DNA of 64,000 nucleotides from Caballeronia concitans (lineage in GTDB: Bacteria > Pseudomonadota > Gammaproteobacteria > Burkholderiales > Burkholderiaceae), in NCBI RefSeq assembly GCF_001544615.1, contig NZ_FCNV02000013.1:62001-126000 (forward strand), read 5' to 3'. Both the position numbers and the translations under genes were made by a program. The notes under the pieces were generated by a model, which ran no database searches, was not told the origin of the DNA, and was given only the letters and a program-made list of their open reading frames with translations. Below are positions 28,568 through 37,622 of this stretch, one piece after another. Within the stretch, counting starts at the first letter, position 1. Each line of letters opens with the position of its first letter.

Positions 28568-29383
28568 TCAGGAAAGCGCGACGTCGCGCTGCACGAGCGT
28601 GGCTTCGAACGCTTGGGCATCCAGCGACGCCAGCCGGTCCAGATACGCGACCGCGAAGCTGCCGGGCAGCGCCGAGTCGCGGGCGGCGAGTTCGCCGGCC
28701 ACGGTCGAATACGCGATGGCGGCCACCGTCGCCGTCCAATGTTCATCGCGAGAACCGGCCACGCCGACGAACGCCGCGACCGTCGCCGACAGCGCGCAGC
28801 CGACGCCCGTCACGCGCGTCATCAGCGGCGAGCCGTTCGACAGCGCGATCACGCGCCGGCCATCGGTGATGTAGTCGGTTTCGCCCGTCACCGCGACGAC
28901 GGCCTGCGTGTTCAGCGCGAGAATCTGCGCGGCGTCGAGGGCGGCGTCGGTGGCGGCGGTGCTGTCCACGCCGCGCGCGCTCGACGTGCCGCCCGACAGG
29001 CTGATGATTTCCGACGCGTTGCCGCGAATCACGGCCGGCTTCGCATCGAGCAATTCGAGCGCGAACTGCGTGCGAAACGCGAGCGGGCCGACGGCGACCG
29101 GATCGAGCACCCAGGGCTTGCCCGCGCCGTTGGCGGCATCGACGGCGGCGCGGATCGCGCGGGACTGCGGCAGGTCCAGCGTGCCGAGGTTGACCGAAAG
29201 CGCATTCGCGACAGGCGCGAACTCGGCGACTTCCTCGCGCGCGACGACCATCGCGGGCGCGGCGCCGACAGCGAGCAGCACATTCGCGGTGAAATTGGTG
29301 ACGACGAGATTCGTCAGGCAGTGCACGAGCGGCGCGGTATCGCGCACGCGCGTGACGAAGGAGTAGAGATCGGCTGATTGCAT
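28568..29383 (-). CDS. thiM: Hydroxyethylthiazole kinase
   Basis: ThiM phosphorylates salvaged hydroxyethylthiazole. The 271-residue protein has PLVHCLTNLVVTNFTANVLLAVGAAPAMV-type N-terminal sequence (about 18-46), KPWVLDPVAVG and VTGVGCALSATVAAFVGVA with the catalytic cysteine (about 198). It starts 38 bases downstream of lplT with no room for a TPP riboswitch, so the thi genes probably ride on the lplT transcript or use a weak local promoter. Confidence 0.94.
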   Translation of the reverse strand: MQSADLYSFVTRVRDTAPLVHCLTNLVVTNFTANVLLAVGAAPAMVVAREEVAEFAPVANALSVNLGTLDLPQSRAIRAAVDAANGAGKPWVLDPVAVGPLAFRTQFALELLDAKPAVIRGNASEIISLSGGTSSARGVDSTAATDAALDAAQILALNTQAVVAVTGETDYITDGRRVIALSNGSPLMTRVTGVGCALSATVAAFVGVAGSRDEHWTATVAAIAYSTVAGELAARDSALPGSFAVAYLDRLASLDAQAFEATLVQRDVALS

Positions 29384-29421
29384 GATGAGGAAAGACTAGC
29401 CGATGCAGGCGCAAAAAGCAG

Positions 29422-30729
29422 TCAGTGCCGCGCCTCGCCGATCAGCGCGACCGAATCGAACGCGCGCTGATTCGCCTGATGACGGCGCATGACGAAGTAC
29501 ATCATGAGACAGACGAACGAGCCGAACATCACGATGACGAACTGGATCGGCATGTCGAGCCACACGAGCACGGCATACAGGCACAGCATCACGAGCACCG
29601 AGAGATTCTCGTTGAAATTCTGCACGGCGATCGAGTGTCCGGCGGACAGCAGCACGTGTCCGCGATGCTGCAGAAGCGCGTTCATCGGCACGACGAAAAA
29701 TCCGGACAAACCGCCGACGACCATCAGGAACAGATACGCGACGAGCAGATAGCCGGGGAAATGCATCCTGCCGAAGTAGATGCCCCAGTGCGCGGGAAAG
29801 AGGTGCCGCGTGTAGAAGGCCATCAGCATGACGGCGAGCCCCATCATGATGCCCACCGGCAACACCGACAGCGAGCGCTTGAGCGGCACGCGCGCCGCCG
29901 CGAGCACCGCGCCCGCCGCGACGCCGACCGCGATGACCGCCTGCAGGATGGCCGCCTGCGAAAGCGTCATGCCGAGCGACACTTCGGCCCACTTCAGCAC
30001 GATGAATTGCAGCGTCGCGCCCGCGCCCCAGAAGAGCGTCGTGACCGCGAGCGAGATCTGTCCGAGCTTGTCGCGCCAGAGCGTGAGGAAGCAATCGGCG
30101 AAATCGGTGATGAGCTTGATGGGCCGCGTTTCCTGCTTCGGATAACGCGCGCCGGTATCGGGAATGCGCAGGTTGAAGATCGCGGCGATCACGTACATCA
30201 GCATGATGACGAGCATCGCGGCTTCGGCGGGCGTCGAAATGCGCGGAATATGCAGGCTCAGCAGGTGACTCGCGATATGCGGACTGATGAGCGCGCCGCC
30301 CATGACCGTGCCGAGGATGATCGAGCCGACCGTGGTGCCTTCGATCCACCCGTTCGCCGCGACGAGCCGATCGGGCGGCAGAAGCTCGGTGAGAATGCCG
30401 TACTTCGCGGGCGAATAAGCCGCTGCGCCGAAGCCGACGATGCCGTACGCAAGCAGCGGATGCGCGCCGAACAGCATCGTGATGCAGCCGACGACCTTGA
30501 TCGAATTGGTCACGAACATCACATGACCCTTGGGCCGCGAATCGGCGAAAGCGCCGACGAAAGCCGCGAGAATCACGTAGGAGAGGACGAAGAAGAGCTT
30601 CAGCAGCGGCGTCATCCAGTTCGGCGCGTGAAGGTCTTTCAGCAATGCGATGGCAGCGATCAGTAGTGCGTTATCGGCCAGCGATGAGAAAAACTGCGCG
30701 GCCATGATGGTGTAAAAACCTTTTTTCAT
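29422..30729 (-). CDS. lplT: Lysophospholipid transporter LplT
   Basis: The 435-residue MFS-type protein, with about 12 hydrophobic segments, flips lysophospholipid across the inner membrane in characterised members. MKKGFYTIMAAQFFSSLADN at the start and GAAAYSPAKYGILTELLPP near residue 100 are LplT-like. I place the start at 30729; an ATG at 30792 would add 21 residues without a better ribosome site. The acyltransferase partner Aas is not adjacent here. Confidence 0.88.
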   Translation of the reverse strand: MKKGFYTIMAAQFFSSLADNALLIAAIALLKDLHAPNWMTPLLKLFFVLSYVILAAFVGAFADSRPKGHVMFVTNSIKVVGCITMLFGAHPLLAYGIVGFGAAAYSPAKYGILTELLPPDRLVAANGWIEGTTVGSIILGTVMGGALISPHIASHLLSLHIPRISTPAEAAMLVIMLMYVIAAIFNLRIPDTGARYPKQETRPIKLITDFADCFLTLWRDKLGQISLAVTTLFWGAGATLQFIVLKWAEVSLGMTLSQAAILQAVIAVGVAAGAVLAAARVPLKRSLSVLPVGIMMGLAVMLMAFYTRHLFPAHWGIYFGRMHFPGYLLVAYLFLMVVGGLSGFFVVPMNALLQHRGHVLLSAGHSIAVQNFNENLSVLVMLCLYAVLVWLDMPIQFVIVMFGSFVCLMMYFVMRRHQANQRAFDSVALIGEARH

Positions 30730-31033
30730 CTGATCCGAAGCTTTCCTCACTGCGGGTGATCCGCCCCGGACGCTGGTCGTGCTTGCTGTCATGCGTTCGG
30801 GCTTATGCCGTTCGAAATGGGTTGTGCGCAGGGCTTTATAACACGAAAATAGGCGCATTCTGACTAGCACTAATCTCGATCGGGCAGCAAACGCCTGCAC
30901 CGCAGCCGCGCCCGCGCACCGGTTTCTTCATAAGGTACTGATTCGCAAGGCGTCTTGATCGGCGCTGCGGCCGCTCGTTGCCCTGGCGTATGCTTGTGTC
31001 TTTCCGCCCGAATCGAAATTCATCGAAACGCTC
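30730..31033. other. Divergent region between lplT and alr
   Basis: About 300 bases with no supportable gene. It may carry promoters for both neighbours, but I see no clear -35/-10 pair or riboswitch-like structure. If lplT starts at the upstream ATG, its first 63 bases lie here. Confidence 0.5.
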
Positions 31034-32104
31034 ATGCCGCGCCCCCTTTCCGCAACCATTCACACGCCCGCACTCGCCAATAACCTCGCCATTGCGCGCA
31101 AATACGCGCCGAAATCGAAGATCTGGGCGGTCGTCAAGGCCAATGCATATGGCCACGGACTCGCGCGAGCGTTCCCCGGACTTCGCGCGACGGACGGCTT
31201 CGGCCTTCTGGACCTCGAAGAAGCCGCGAAGTTGCGCGAGCTGGGCTGGGCCGGTCCCATTCTTCTGCTGGAAGGCTTTTTCCGGCCGACGGATATCGAC
31301 GTGATCGACCGCTACAGCTTGACCACGGCCGTCCATTGCGACGAGCAGTTGCGCATGCTGGAGATGGCGCGGCTGTCGAAGCCGGTCAACATCCAGTTGA
31401 AGATGAACAGCGGCATGAACCGGCTCGGCTACACGCCCGAGCGCTTTCGTGCGGCGTGGGAGCGGGCGCGCGCGTGCCAGGGCGTCGGGCAGATCACGCT
31501 CATGACCCATTTTTCCGATGCCGACAGCGAACGCGGCATCGCGCATCAGCTTGAGGCGTTCGAGCGGGGCGCGGAAGGCATTGCGGGGGCGCGCAGCCTG
31601 TCGAATTCGGCGGCGGTGCTCTGGCATCCGTCCGCGCATTTCGACTGGGTGCGGCCCGGCATCATGCTGTACGGCGCGTCGCCGTCGGGCGTCACCACCG
31701 ATATCGCCGATACCGGCCTGAAGCCAGCGATGACGCTTTCGTCCGAACTGATCGCCGTGCAGACGGTGCAGCCGGGGCACAGCATCGGGTACGGATCGAC
31801 GTATCGCGCGGGGCAGACCATGCGGATCGGCGTGGTCGCGTGCGGCTATGCGGACGGGTATCCGCGCGTCGCGCCGGAAGGCACGCCCGTGATCGTCGAC
31901 GGCGTGATGACGAAGCTCGTCGGCCGCGTGTCGATGGACATGCTTACCGTCGATCTGACGCCGTGCCCCAACGCGGGCATCGGCTCGCGCGTGGAGTTGT
32001 GGGGTACGAACCTGCCGATCGACGACGTGGCGGCTGCGTGCGGCACCATCGGCTACGAGCTGATGTGCGCGATCGCCCAACGCGTGCCGGTGCGGGCGGA
32101 GTGA
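31034..32104 (+). CDS. alr: Alanine racemase
   Basis: This PLP enzyme interconverts L- and D-alanine for peptidoglycan. The PLP lysine is in [17 protein letters not shown] (about residue 35), and [13 protein letters not shown] (about 297-309) is the second signature. At 356 residues it is the normal length. The catalytic tyrosine is in the YGSTYRAG segment near residue 252. A GTG-initiated radA follows 54 bases later. Confidence 0.95.
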   Translation: MPRPLSATIHTPALANNLAIARKYAPKSKIWAVVKANAYGHGLARAFPGLRATDGFGLLDLEEAAKLRELGWAGPILLLEGFFRPTDIDVIDRYSLTTAVHCDEQLRMLEMARLSKPVNIQLKMNSGMNRLGYTPERFRAAWERARACQGVGQITLMTHFSDADSERGIAHQLEAFERGAEGIAGARSLSNSAAVLWHPSAHFDWVRPGIMLYGASPSGVTTDIADTGLKPAMTLSSELIAVQTVQPGHSIGYGSTYRAGQTMRIGVVACGYADGYPRVAPEGTPVIVDGVMTKLVGRVSMDMLTVDLTPCPNAGIGSRVELWGTNLPIDDVAAACGTIGYELMCAIAQRVPVRAE

Positions 32105-32158
32105 GCGCGGGCCGTCGGCGCGGGCGCGGGATCGAATCGAATTCTTATAAGGCAATAC

Positions 32159-33547
32159 GTGGCAAAAGCAGCGAAGGCGAAGACGCTCTATATCTGTAGC
32201 GAATGCGGCGGGCAGGCGCCGAAGTGGACGGGGCAGTGCGCGGCGTGCGGGGCGTGGAACACGCTGGTGGAATCGGTGGAGCAGGCGCCGGCGGCGCATC
32301 GCTTTCAGGCGCTGGCCAAGAGTTCGGCGGTGCAGCGGCTGGCCGAAATCGAAGCGTCGGACGTGCCGCGCTTCACGACGGGCGTCGGCGAGTTCGACCG
32401 CGTGCTCGGCGGCGGGCTCGTGCCGGGCGGCGTGGTGCTGATCGGCGGCGATCCGGGCATCGGCAAATCCACCCTACTGTTGCAATCGCTCGCCGAGATC
32501 GCGCGCGACCGGCCCGCGCTCTACGTGAGCGGCGAGGAATCCGGCGCGCAGATCGCGCTGCGGGCGCAGCGGCTCGGGCTGATCGGCGGCAAGGAAAGCG
32601 CCGCCGCCGATCTTTCGCTGCTCGCGGAAATCCAGCTCGAAAAGATTCAGGCCACGATCGACGAGCAACGTCCCGAAGTGGCGGTCATCGATTCCATCCA
32701 GACCATCTATTCCGAAGCGCTGACGTCCGCGCCCGGCTCCGTCGCGCAGGTGCGGGAGTGCGCGGCGCAACTGACGCGCATCGCGAAGCAGACGGGCACG
32801 TCGATCATCATGGTCGGCCACGTGACGAAAGAGGGCAGTCTCGCGGGGCCGCGCGTGCTGGAACATATCGTCGATACCGTGCTGTACTTCGAAGGCGATA
32901 CCCACTCGTCGTTCCGGCTCGTGCGCGCGTTCAAGAACCGCTTCGGCGCGGTCAACGAACTCGGCGTGTTCGCGATGACGGAAAAAGGGCTGCGTGGCGT
33001 CGCGAATCCTTCGGCGCTGTTTTTGTCGCAGCACGAGCAGAGCGTCGCCGGTTCGTGCGTGCTCGTCACCCAGGAAGGTTCGCGGCCGCTGCTGGTCGAA
33101 GTGCAGGCGCTCGTCGACACTGCGCACGTGCCGAATCCGCGGCGGCTCGCGGTGGGACTCGAACAGAACCGGCTCGCGTTGTTGCTGGCGGTGCTGCATC
33201 GGCACGCGGGCATCGCGTGTTTCGATCAGGACGTGTTCCTCAACGCAGTGGGCGGCGTGAAGATCACCGAACCCGCGGCCGACTTGGCCGTCTTGCTCGC
33301 GATCCATTCGTCGCTACGCAACAAGCCGCTGCCGAAGGGACTCATCACGTTCGGCGAAGTGGGTCTCGCCGGTGAAATCCGGCCTTCGCCGCGCGGACAG
33401 GACCGGCTGAAGGAAGCCGCGAAGCTCGGCTTCTCCGTCGCGCTCATTCCGAAGGCGAACGCGCCGAAACAGGCGATCGACGGCCTCAAGGTCATCGCGG
33501 TGGATCGCATCGAGGAAGCGATCGATCGCGTGCGCGACCTCGAATGA
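32159..33547 (+). CDS. radA: DNA repair protein RadA
   Basis: RadA is a RecA-like, hexameric branch-migration ATPase. The 462-residue protein starts with a four-cysteine zinc motif (CSECGGQAPKWTGQCAACGAW, Cys13-x2-Cys and Cys27-x2-Cys), then Walker A GGDPGIGKSTLL (about 97-108), the KNRFGAVNELGVF RadA motif (about 260) and a Lon-like C-terminal domain. It starts at GTG. Nothing is missing. Confidence 0.96.
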   Translation: MAKAAKAKTLYICSECGGQAPKWTGQCAACGAWNTLVESVEQAPAAHRFQALAKSSAVQRLAEIEASDVPRFTTGVGEFDRVLGGGLVPGGVVLIGGDPGIGKSTLLLQSLAEIARDRPALYVSGEESGAQIALRAQRLGLIGGKESAAADLSLLAEIQLEKIQATIDEQRPEVAVIDSIQTIYSEALTSAPGSVAQVRECAAQLTRIAKQTGTSIIMVGHVTKEGSLAGPRVLEHIVDTVLYFEGDTHSSFRLVRAFKNRFGAVNELGVFAMTEKGLRGVANPSALFLSQHEQSVAGSCVLVTQEGSRPLLVEVQALVDTAHVPNPRRLAVGLEQNRLALLLAVLHRHAGIACFDQDVFLNAVGGVKITEPAADLAVLLAIHSSLRNKPLPKGLITFGEVGLAGEIRPSPRGQDRLKEAAKLGFSVALIPKANAPKQAIDGLKVIAVDRIEEAIDRVRDLE

Positions 33548-33707
33548 CGCACTCGGCGCCGATTGTCGGATCGGACCCTGCGTAACGGCCCGTAAGAATG
33601 GCGTCGCCGCCTGTAACCCAAGGTGCGCGCGATTTCCCTATGCTCCCGAGGCAATCGCCGGTCGGCTTCCTTTCTGAGGCGGCCGGCAGCATCGAGAGGA
33701 CCACGCT

Positions 33708-33971
33708 TTGAAACACGCCAAATCAATGCGCGCGAAGCCCGCGTTCCATCTGCGCGGATGTCGCGTGTCGGCGCCCTTGCAGCAGCCGTGGGGCAGCGGG
33801 TGCCGGATCGTCGAGTGGATCGACGGCGAAGGACAGATTTCGCGGCGGGTCGTGGCTGCGAATGTCACCGAGGACGAAGTCGTCGCTACCATCCGCCGGC
33901 ACGTGACGGGCCGCAAGCACGTGCTCGTCGACGACGAGCGCCAGCCGCGCCAGACCTTGCCGCGACGCTAG
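33708..33971 (+). CDS. DUF2866 family small protein
   Basis: This 87-residue basic protein is like the DUF2866 family seen mostly in Burkholderia (VSAPLQQPWGSGCRIVEWID, then ISRRVVAANVTEDEVVATIR). The TTG at 33708 has GAGAGGA 8 bases upstream; an ATG at 33726 is an alternative. Function is unknown. It is convergent to the CoA-transferase gene, whose stop overlaps it by four bases. Confidence 0.7.
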   Translation: MKHAKSMRAKPAFHLRGCRVSAPLQQPWGSGCRIVEWIDGEGQISRRVVAANVTEDEVVATIRRHVTGRKHVLVDDERQPRQTLPRR

Positions 33972-35005
33972 GCTTCACGCTTTAACGCCGCGAAGAGCGG
34001 ATGCGCCGCCGCTTCTGCCGGCGTGAGGACCGGCGCGACGCAACAGTCGAGCGGCTCCAATAGCGCGGTCCATTCGTCGCGCGTGCGCTCCCGAAAACAC
34101 GCGGCGACTTCGGCGGACAATTGCTTCGCGTCCGCACCGCCGATGGCCTGCCCGAGACTCCAGTGCCGCGCGGCCCATTCTTCATGGCCGAGCGCCCGGC
34201 AGAGCGCCTGCCAGAACTTCAGTTCCAGCGCGCCCACCGCGACGAAGCGGTCATCCAGCGTGCGATACACGTCGTAGCACGGCACGCCGCCGTTCAGGAG
34301 GCCGCCGCCTGCGCACGTGCTCGCGTCGTCGCCACGTGCGAGCGCGACGTGCGCCATGACGTTGTGCGCGTGAACCGCGTGGGTCATCGAGACATCGAGG
34401 CGGCGTCCGTCGCCGCCGCGCGCGACGTGCCACAACGCCGCGAGCATCTCCGTCACGGCCGAGAGCGCGCCGCCGAGCAGATCCGCCAGTTGAAAGTTCG
34501 GCGCGATGGGCGTGCCATCGCGCGCGGCGAGCTGATGAAGCACGCCCGCATAGGCGATGTAGTTCAGATCGTGCCCCGCCTTGTCCGCGAACGGGCCGTC
34601 GCTGCCGAAGCCGGTGACCGCGCAGTAGACGAGCTTCGGATTCGCCTCGCGCAACACGTCGTAGCCGATTCCGAGCCGCGCCATCACGGATGGCCTGAAG
34701 CTCTCGACGAGGACGTCGGCATGGCGCGCGAGATCGATCAACGTCGCGCGGCCGTCGTCCGTCTTGAGATCGAGCGTCATCGTGCGCTTGCCGCGATTGA
34801 CGATGCGATAGAACGCGCTCGGCATTCCGCTCTGGCGCTCGGCGTCGGTCTGCAGCATCGTGCGGGCGTAGTCGCCTTCGCCCGGCGGTTCGATCTTGAG
34901 CACGTCCGCGCCCAACTCCGCGAGCCGCAGCGTGGCGACAGGACCGGGCAGCAGCCGCGTCAGATCGAGTACACGGAGGCCGGCGAGGGCGGGGGAAGTC
35001 GTCAA
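33968..35005 (-). CDS. CaiB/BaiF (class III) CoA transferase or acyl-CoA racemase
   Basis: The 345-residue protein resembles alpha-methylacyl-CoA racemase and CaiB-type CoA transferases: GLRVLDLTRLLPGPVATLRL (about 8-27), VLKIEPPGEGDYAR, NRGKRTMTLDLK and the Asp in KAGHDLNYIAYAGVL (about 151) that is catalytic in the class. The substrate cannot be read from sequence. AMACR-type is favoured by the GHDLNYIA context. Confidence 0.88.
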   Translation of the reverse strand: MTTSPALAGLRVLDLTRLLPGPVATLRLAELGADVLKIEPPGEGDYARTMLQTDAERQSGMPSAFYRIVNRGKRTMTLDLKTDDGRATLIDLARHADVLVESFRPSVMARLGIGYDVLREANPKLVYCAVTGFGSDGPFADKAGHDLNYIAYAGVLHQLAARDGTPIAPNFQLADLLGGALSAVTEMLAALWHVARGGDGRRLDVSMTHAVHAHNVMAHVALARGDDASTCAGGGLLNGGVPCYDVYRTLDDRFVAVGALELKFWQALCRALGHEEWAARHWSLGQAIGGADAKQLSAEVAACFRERTRDEWTALLEPLDCCVAPVLTPAEAAAHPLFAALKREA

Positions 35006-35026
35006 GTCGTCGGTCTCCGGGGACGG

Positions 35027-36973
35027 TTATGAACCGATCTGTTCCAGTTCCTCGTGGGCTTCGAGCCACTCCATTTCGAGCGTTTCGAGCCGCGAGTTGA
35101 CTTCGCCCTGGCGACGGATCGTTTCCGTGAGCTTCGCCTTGAGCGCCGCGTCGTAACTGGCGGGATCGGCGACGAACGCATCGAGCGTCGATTTCTCCGC
35201 GTTGAGCGCGTCCATTTCCTTCTCGATCTTCGCGATGCGCGATTGCAACGGCTTCTTCAGATGCGACAGCTTTTGCCGCTCCTGCGCTTCCTGCTTGCGC
35301 TGCTCCTTGCGATTCACCGCGCTGTCCGCCGCGTCACTCGCCGCCGATGCCGCGCCGCTCGCTTCCTTCGCCGCCGCGCGTGTTTCGGCGGCGTGCTGCA
35401 AGAGCCAGTCGCGATAGTCGTCCAGATCGCCGTCGAACGGGCTCAGGCGATGTTTCGCGACGAGCATGAAAGTATCCGTCGTCGCGCGCAGCAGATGCCG
35501 GTCGTGCGACACGAGAATCAGCGTGCCTTCAAACTGCGCGAGCGCCATGGTGAGCGCGTGGCGCGTTTCGAGATCGAGGTGGTTCGTCGGTTCGTCGAGC
35601 AGCAGCAGATTCGGCTTCTGCCAGATGATGAGCGCCAGCGCGAGCCGCGCCTTCTCGCCGCCGGAGAAGGGCGCGATTTTCGCGGTCGCCATGTCGCCCG
35701 AGAAGTTGAAGCTGCCGAGAAAATCGCGCAATTCCTGCTCGCGCGTGTCGGGCGCGAGGCGCGCGAGATGCTGAATTGCGGAATCGTCGGGACGCAGCGT
35801 TTCGAGCTGATGCTGCGCGAAGTAGCCTATCTGCAGTCCCTTGCCCTGACGCACGTGGCCGGACAGCGGTTCGAGCGTGTCGGCGAGCGTCTTGATGAGC
35901 GTCGATTTACCCTGGCCGTTCGCGCCCAGCAAGCCGATGCGCTGCCCGCTTTGAATCGACAGCGTGACGCCCTCGACGATCGGAATCTCCGCGCCGTCCT
36001 CGCCGTGATAGCCGCAGCGCACGTCTTCCATGACCATCATCGGATTCGGCGCGGCATCGGGCGTGCGGAACTCGAACGTGAACGGCGAACTCGCATGCGC
36101 CGGCGCGATCAGTTCCATTTTTTCCAGCGCCTTCACGCGGCTTTGCGCCTGTTTGGCTTTGGTCGCCTTTGCCTTGAAGCGGTCGATGAAGCTTTGCAGA
36201 TGCTGCACGGTCTTCTGCTGCTTCTCGTAAGCGCTCTGCTGCAGCGCGAGTTGTTGCGCGCGCAGGATTTCGAACTGGCTGTAGTTGCCGCCGTATCGCT
36301 TCACCTGGCGATTTTCCAGATGCAGCGTGACGTTGCACACGGAGTCCAGAAACTCTCGGTCGTGCGATATCACGACGAGCGTGCCCGGGTACCGCGCGAG
36401 CCAGTCTTCCAGCCAGACGATGGCGTCGAGGTCCAGGTGGTTGGTCGGTTCGTCGAGCAAAAGAAGGTCGGACGGACACATCAGCGCTTGCGCGAGGTTC
36501 AGGCGCATGCGCCAGCCGCCCGAGAAGCTCGAGACCGGCTCGCGTGTCTGCGCGAGCGTGAAGCCCAGGCCGAGCAGCAGCGTTTCGGCGCGCGCGGGCG
36601 CGGTGTAGCCGTCTGCATCGGCGAAGGCGGCGTGCGCTTCGGCTTCGGCAGCGCCGTCATGCGCGGCGGACGCGGACGCGATACGCGCTTCGATGGCCCG
36701 CAAATGCGTGTCGCCGTCGAGCGTGTAGTCGAGCGCGGTGCGATCCACCGCGGGCGTTTCCTGCGCGACGTGCGCGATGCGCCACGACGGCGGCATCGAA
36801 AAATCGCCGCCGTCTGCGTGCAATTCGCCGCGCAGCACGGAAAAGAGCGTGGACTTGCCTGCGCCGTTCGCGCCGACGAGACCGGCTTTCTCGCCCGGAT
36901 TGAGCGTGAAGCTCGTCTCTTCGAAAAGCGGCTTGGTGCCGCGGGACAGGCTGAACTGGTTGAAGCGGATCAC
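35027..36973 (-). CDS. yheS: ABC-F family ATPase, YheS-like
   Basis: The 648-residue soluble protein has two ABC ATPase domains. Walker A sites are GANGAGKSTLF (about 34) and GANGQGKSTLI (about 349); the signatures are SSFSGGWRMRLNLAQ and FSGGEKARLALAL, each followed by LLLDEPTNHLDLD. An ABC-F linker (SFIDRFKAKATKAKQAQSR) joins them. ABC-F proteins act on the ribosome. The last 100 or so residues form a charged coiled coil, as in E. coli YheS. It is divergent from the glutathione peroxidase gene. Confidence 0.94.
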   Translation of the reverse strand: MIRFNQFSLSRGTKPLFEETSFTLNPGEKAGLVGANGAGKSTLFSVLRGELHADGGDFSMPPSWRIAHVAQETPAVDRTALDYTLDGDTHLRAIEARIASASAAHDGAAEAEAHAAFADADGYTAPARAETLLLGLGFTLAQTREPVSSFSGGWRMRLNLAQALMCPSDLLLLDEPTNHLDLDAIVWLEDWLARYPGTLVVISHDREFLDSVCNVTLHLENRQVKRYGGNYSQFEILRAQQLALQQSAYEKQQKTVQHLQSFIDRFKAKATKAKQAQSRVKALEKMELIAPAHASSPFTFEFRTPDAAPNPMMVMEDVRCGYHGEDGAEIPIVEGVTLSIQSGQRIGLLGANGQGKSTLIKTLADTLEPLSGHVRQGKGLQIGYFAQHQLETLRPDDSAIQHLARLAPDTREQELRDFLGSFNFSGDMATAKIAPFSGGEKARLALALIIWQKPNLLLLDEPTNHLDLETRHALTMALAQFEGTLILVSHDRHLLRATTDTFMLVAKHRLSPFDGDLDDYRDWLLQHAAETRAAAKEASGAASAASDAADSAVNRKEQRKQEAQERQKLSHLKKPLQSRIAKIEKEMDALNAEKSTLDAFVADPASYDAALKAKLTETIRRQGEVNSRLETLEMEWLEAHEELEQIGS

Positions 36974-37117
36974 GTCGGAATGGCGGCGGGCTTTGAAGGA
37001 AAGCGCTATTTTAGACCGGGCGCGTCACGGCGAAGGGATCGTCCGTTCGGCTAATGGCAGGCGAGCGCGCGCGGTAGTAGCATCGCCTGACTTTCAATTC
37101 TTCGCGGGGAACATGTC

Positions 37118-37609
37118 ATGAGCTCAACCACCGACAGCATCTATGGTTTCACGGCCGAAACGCTCGACGGCGCAACCGTCGGTCTCGACAAGTACCGCGA
37201 CAAGGTGCTGCTGATCGTCAACACGGCGAGCGAATGCGGATTCACGCCGCAATACAAGGGGCTGCAAGACCTGTACACGCGGCTGTCGGCGCGCGGCTTC
37301 GAAGTGCTCGGCTTTCCGTGCAACCAGTTCGGCAAGCAGGAACCGGGCGATGCCGCGCAGATCGGCAGCTTCTGCGAGAAGAACTACGGCGTGACGTTCC
37401 CGATGTTCGCGAAGATCGACGTGAACGGCGCGAATGCTCATCCGCTCTACAAGTATTTGACGGAGAAGGAGCCGGGCGTGCTCGGGCTCGAAGCGATCAA
37501 GTGGAATTTCACGAAGTTTCTCGTCGATCGCAAGGGGAACATCGTGAAGCGTTACGCGCCGCTCACGAAGCCGGAGGCGATCGTGGGCGACATCGAAAAG
37601 CTCTTGTGA
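37118..37609 (+). CDS. Glutathione/thioredoxin peroxidase family protein
   Basis: This 163-residue thiol peroxidase reduces peroxides. The catalytic cysteine is in NTASECGFTPQY (about residue 40, cysteine, not selenocysteine), with Gln in FPCNQFGKQEPG (about 75) and Trp/Asn in KWNFTKFLVDR (about 130-140). The cysteine in FPCNQF suggests the resolving cysteine of the thioredoxin-using type. The ATG at 37118 is preferred; the first ATG at 37113 is followed at once by a stop. Confidence 0.93.
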   Translation: MSSTTDSIYGFTAETLDGATVGLDKYRDKVLLIVNTASECGFTPQYKGLQDLYTRLSARGFEVLGFPCNQFGKQEPGDAAQIGSFCEKNYGVTFPMFAKIDVNGANAHPLYKYLTEKEPGVLGLEAIKWNFTKFLVDRKGNIVKRYAPLTKPEAIVGDIEKLL

Positions 37610-37622
37610 ACTCGCGCCGCCC

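Noticed and set aside
29384-29421. A TPP riboswitch before thiM
   Set aside because: The 38-base gap is too short to hold the roughly 80-base aptamer.
35054-37054. A plus-strand 666-codon frame antisense to the yheS-like gene
   Set aside because: It is a mirror of a complete ABC-F gene with intact Walker motifs.
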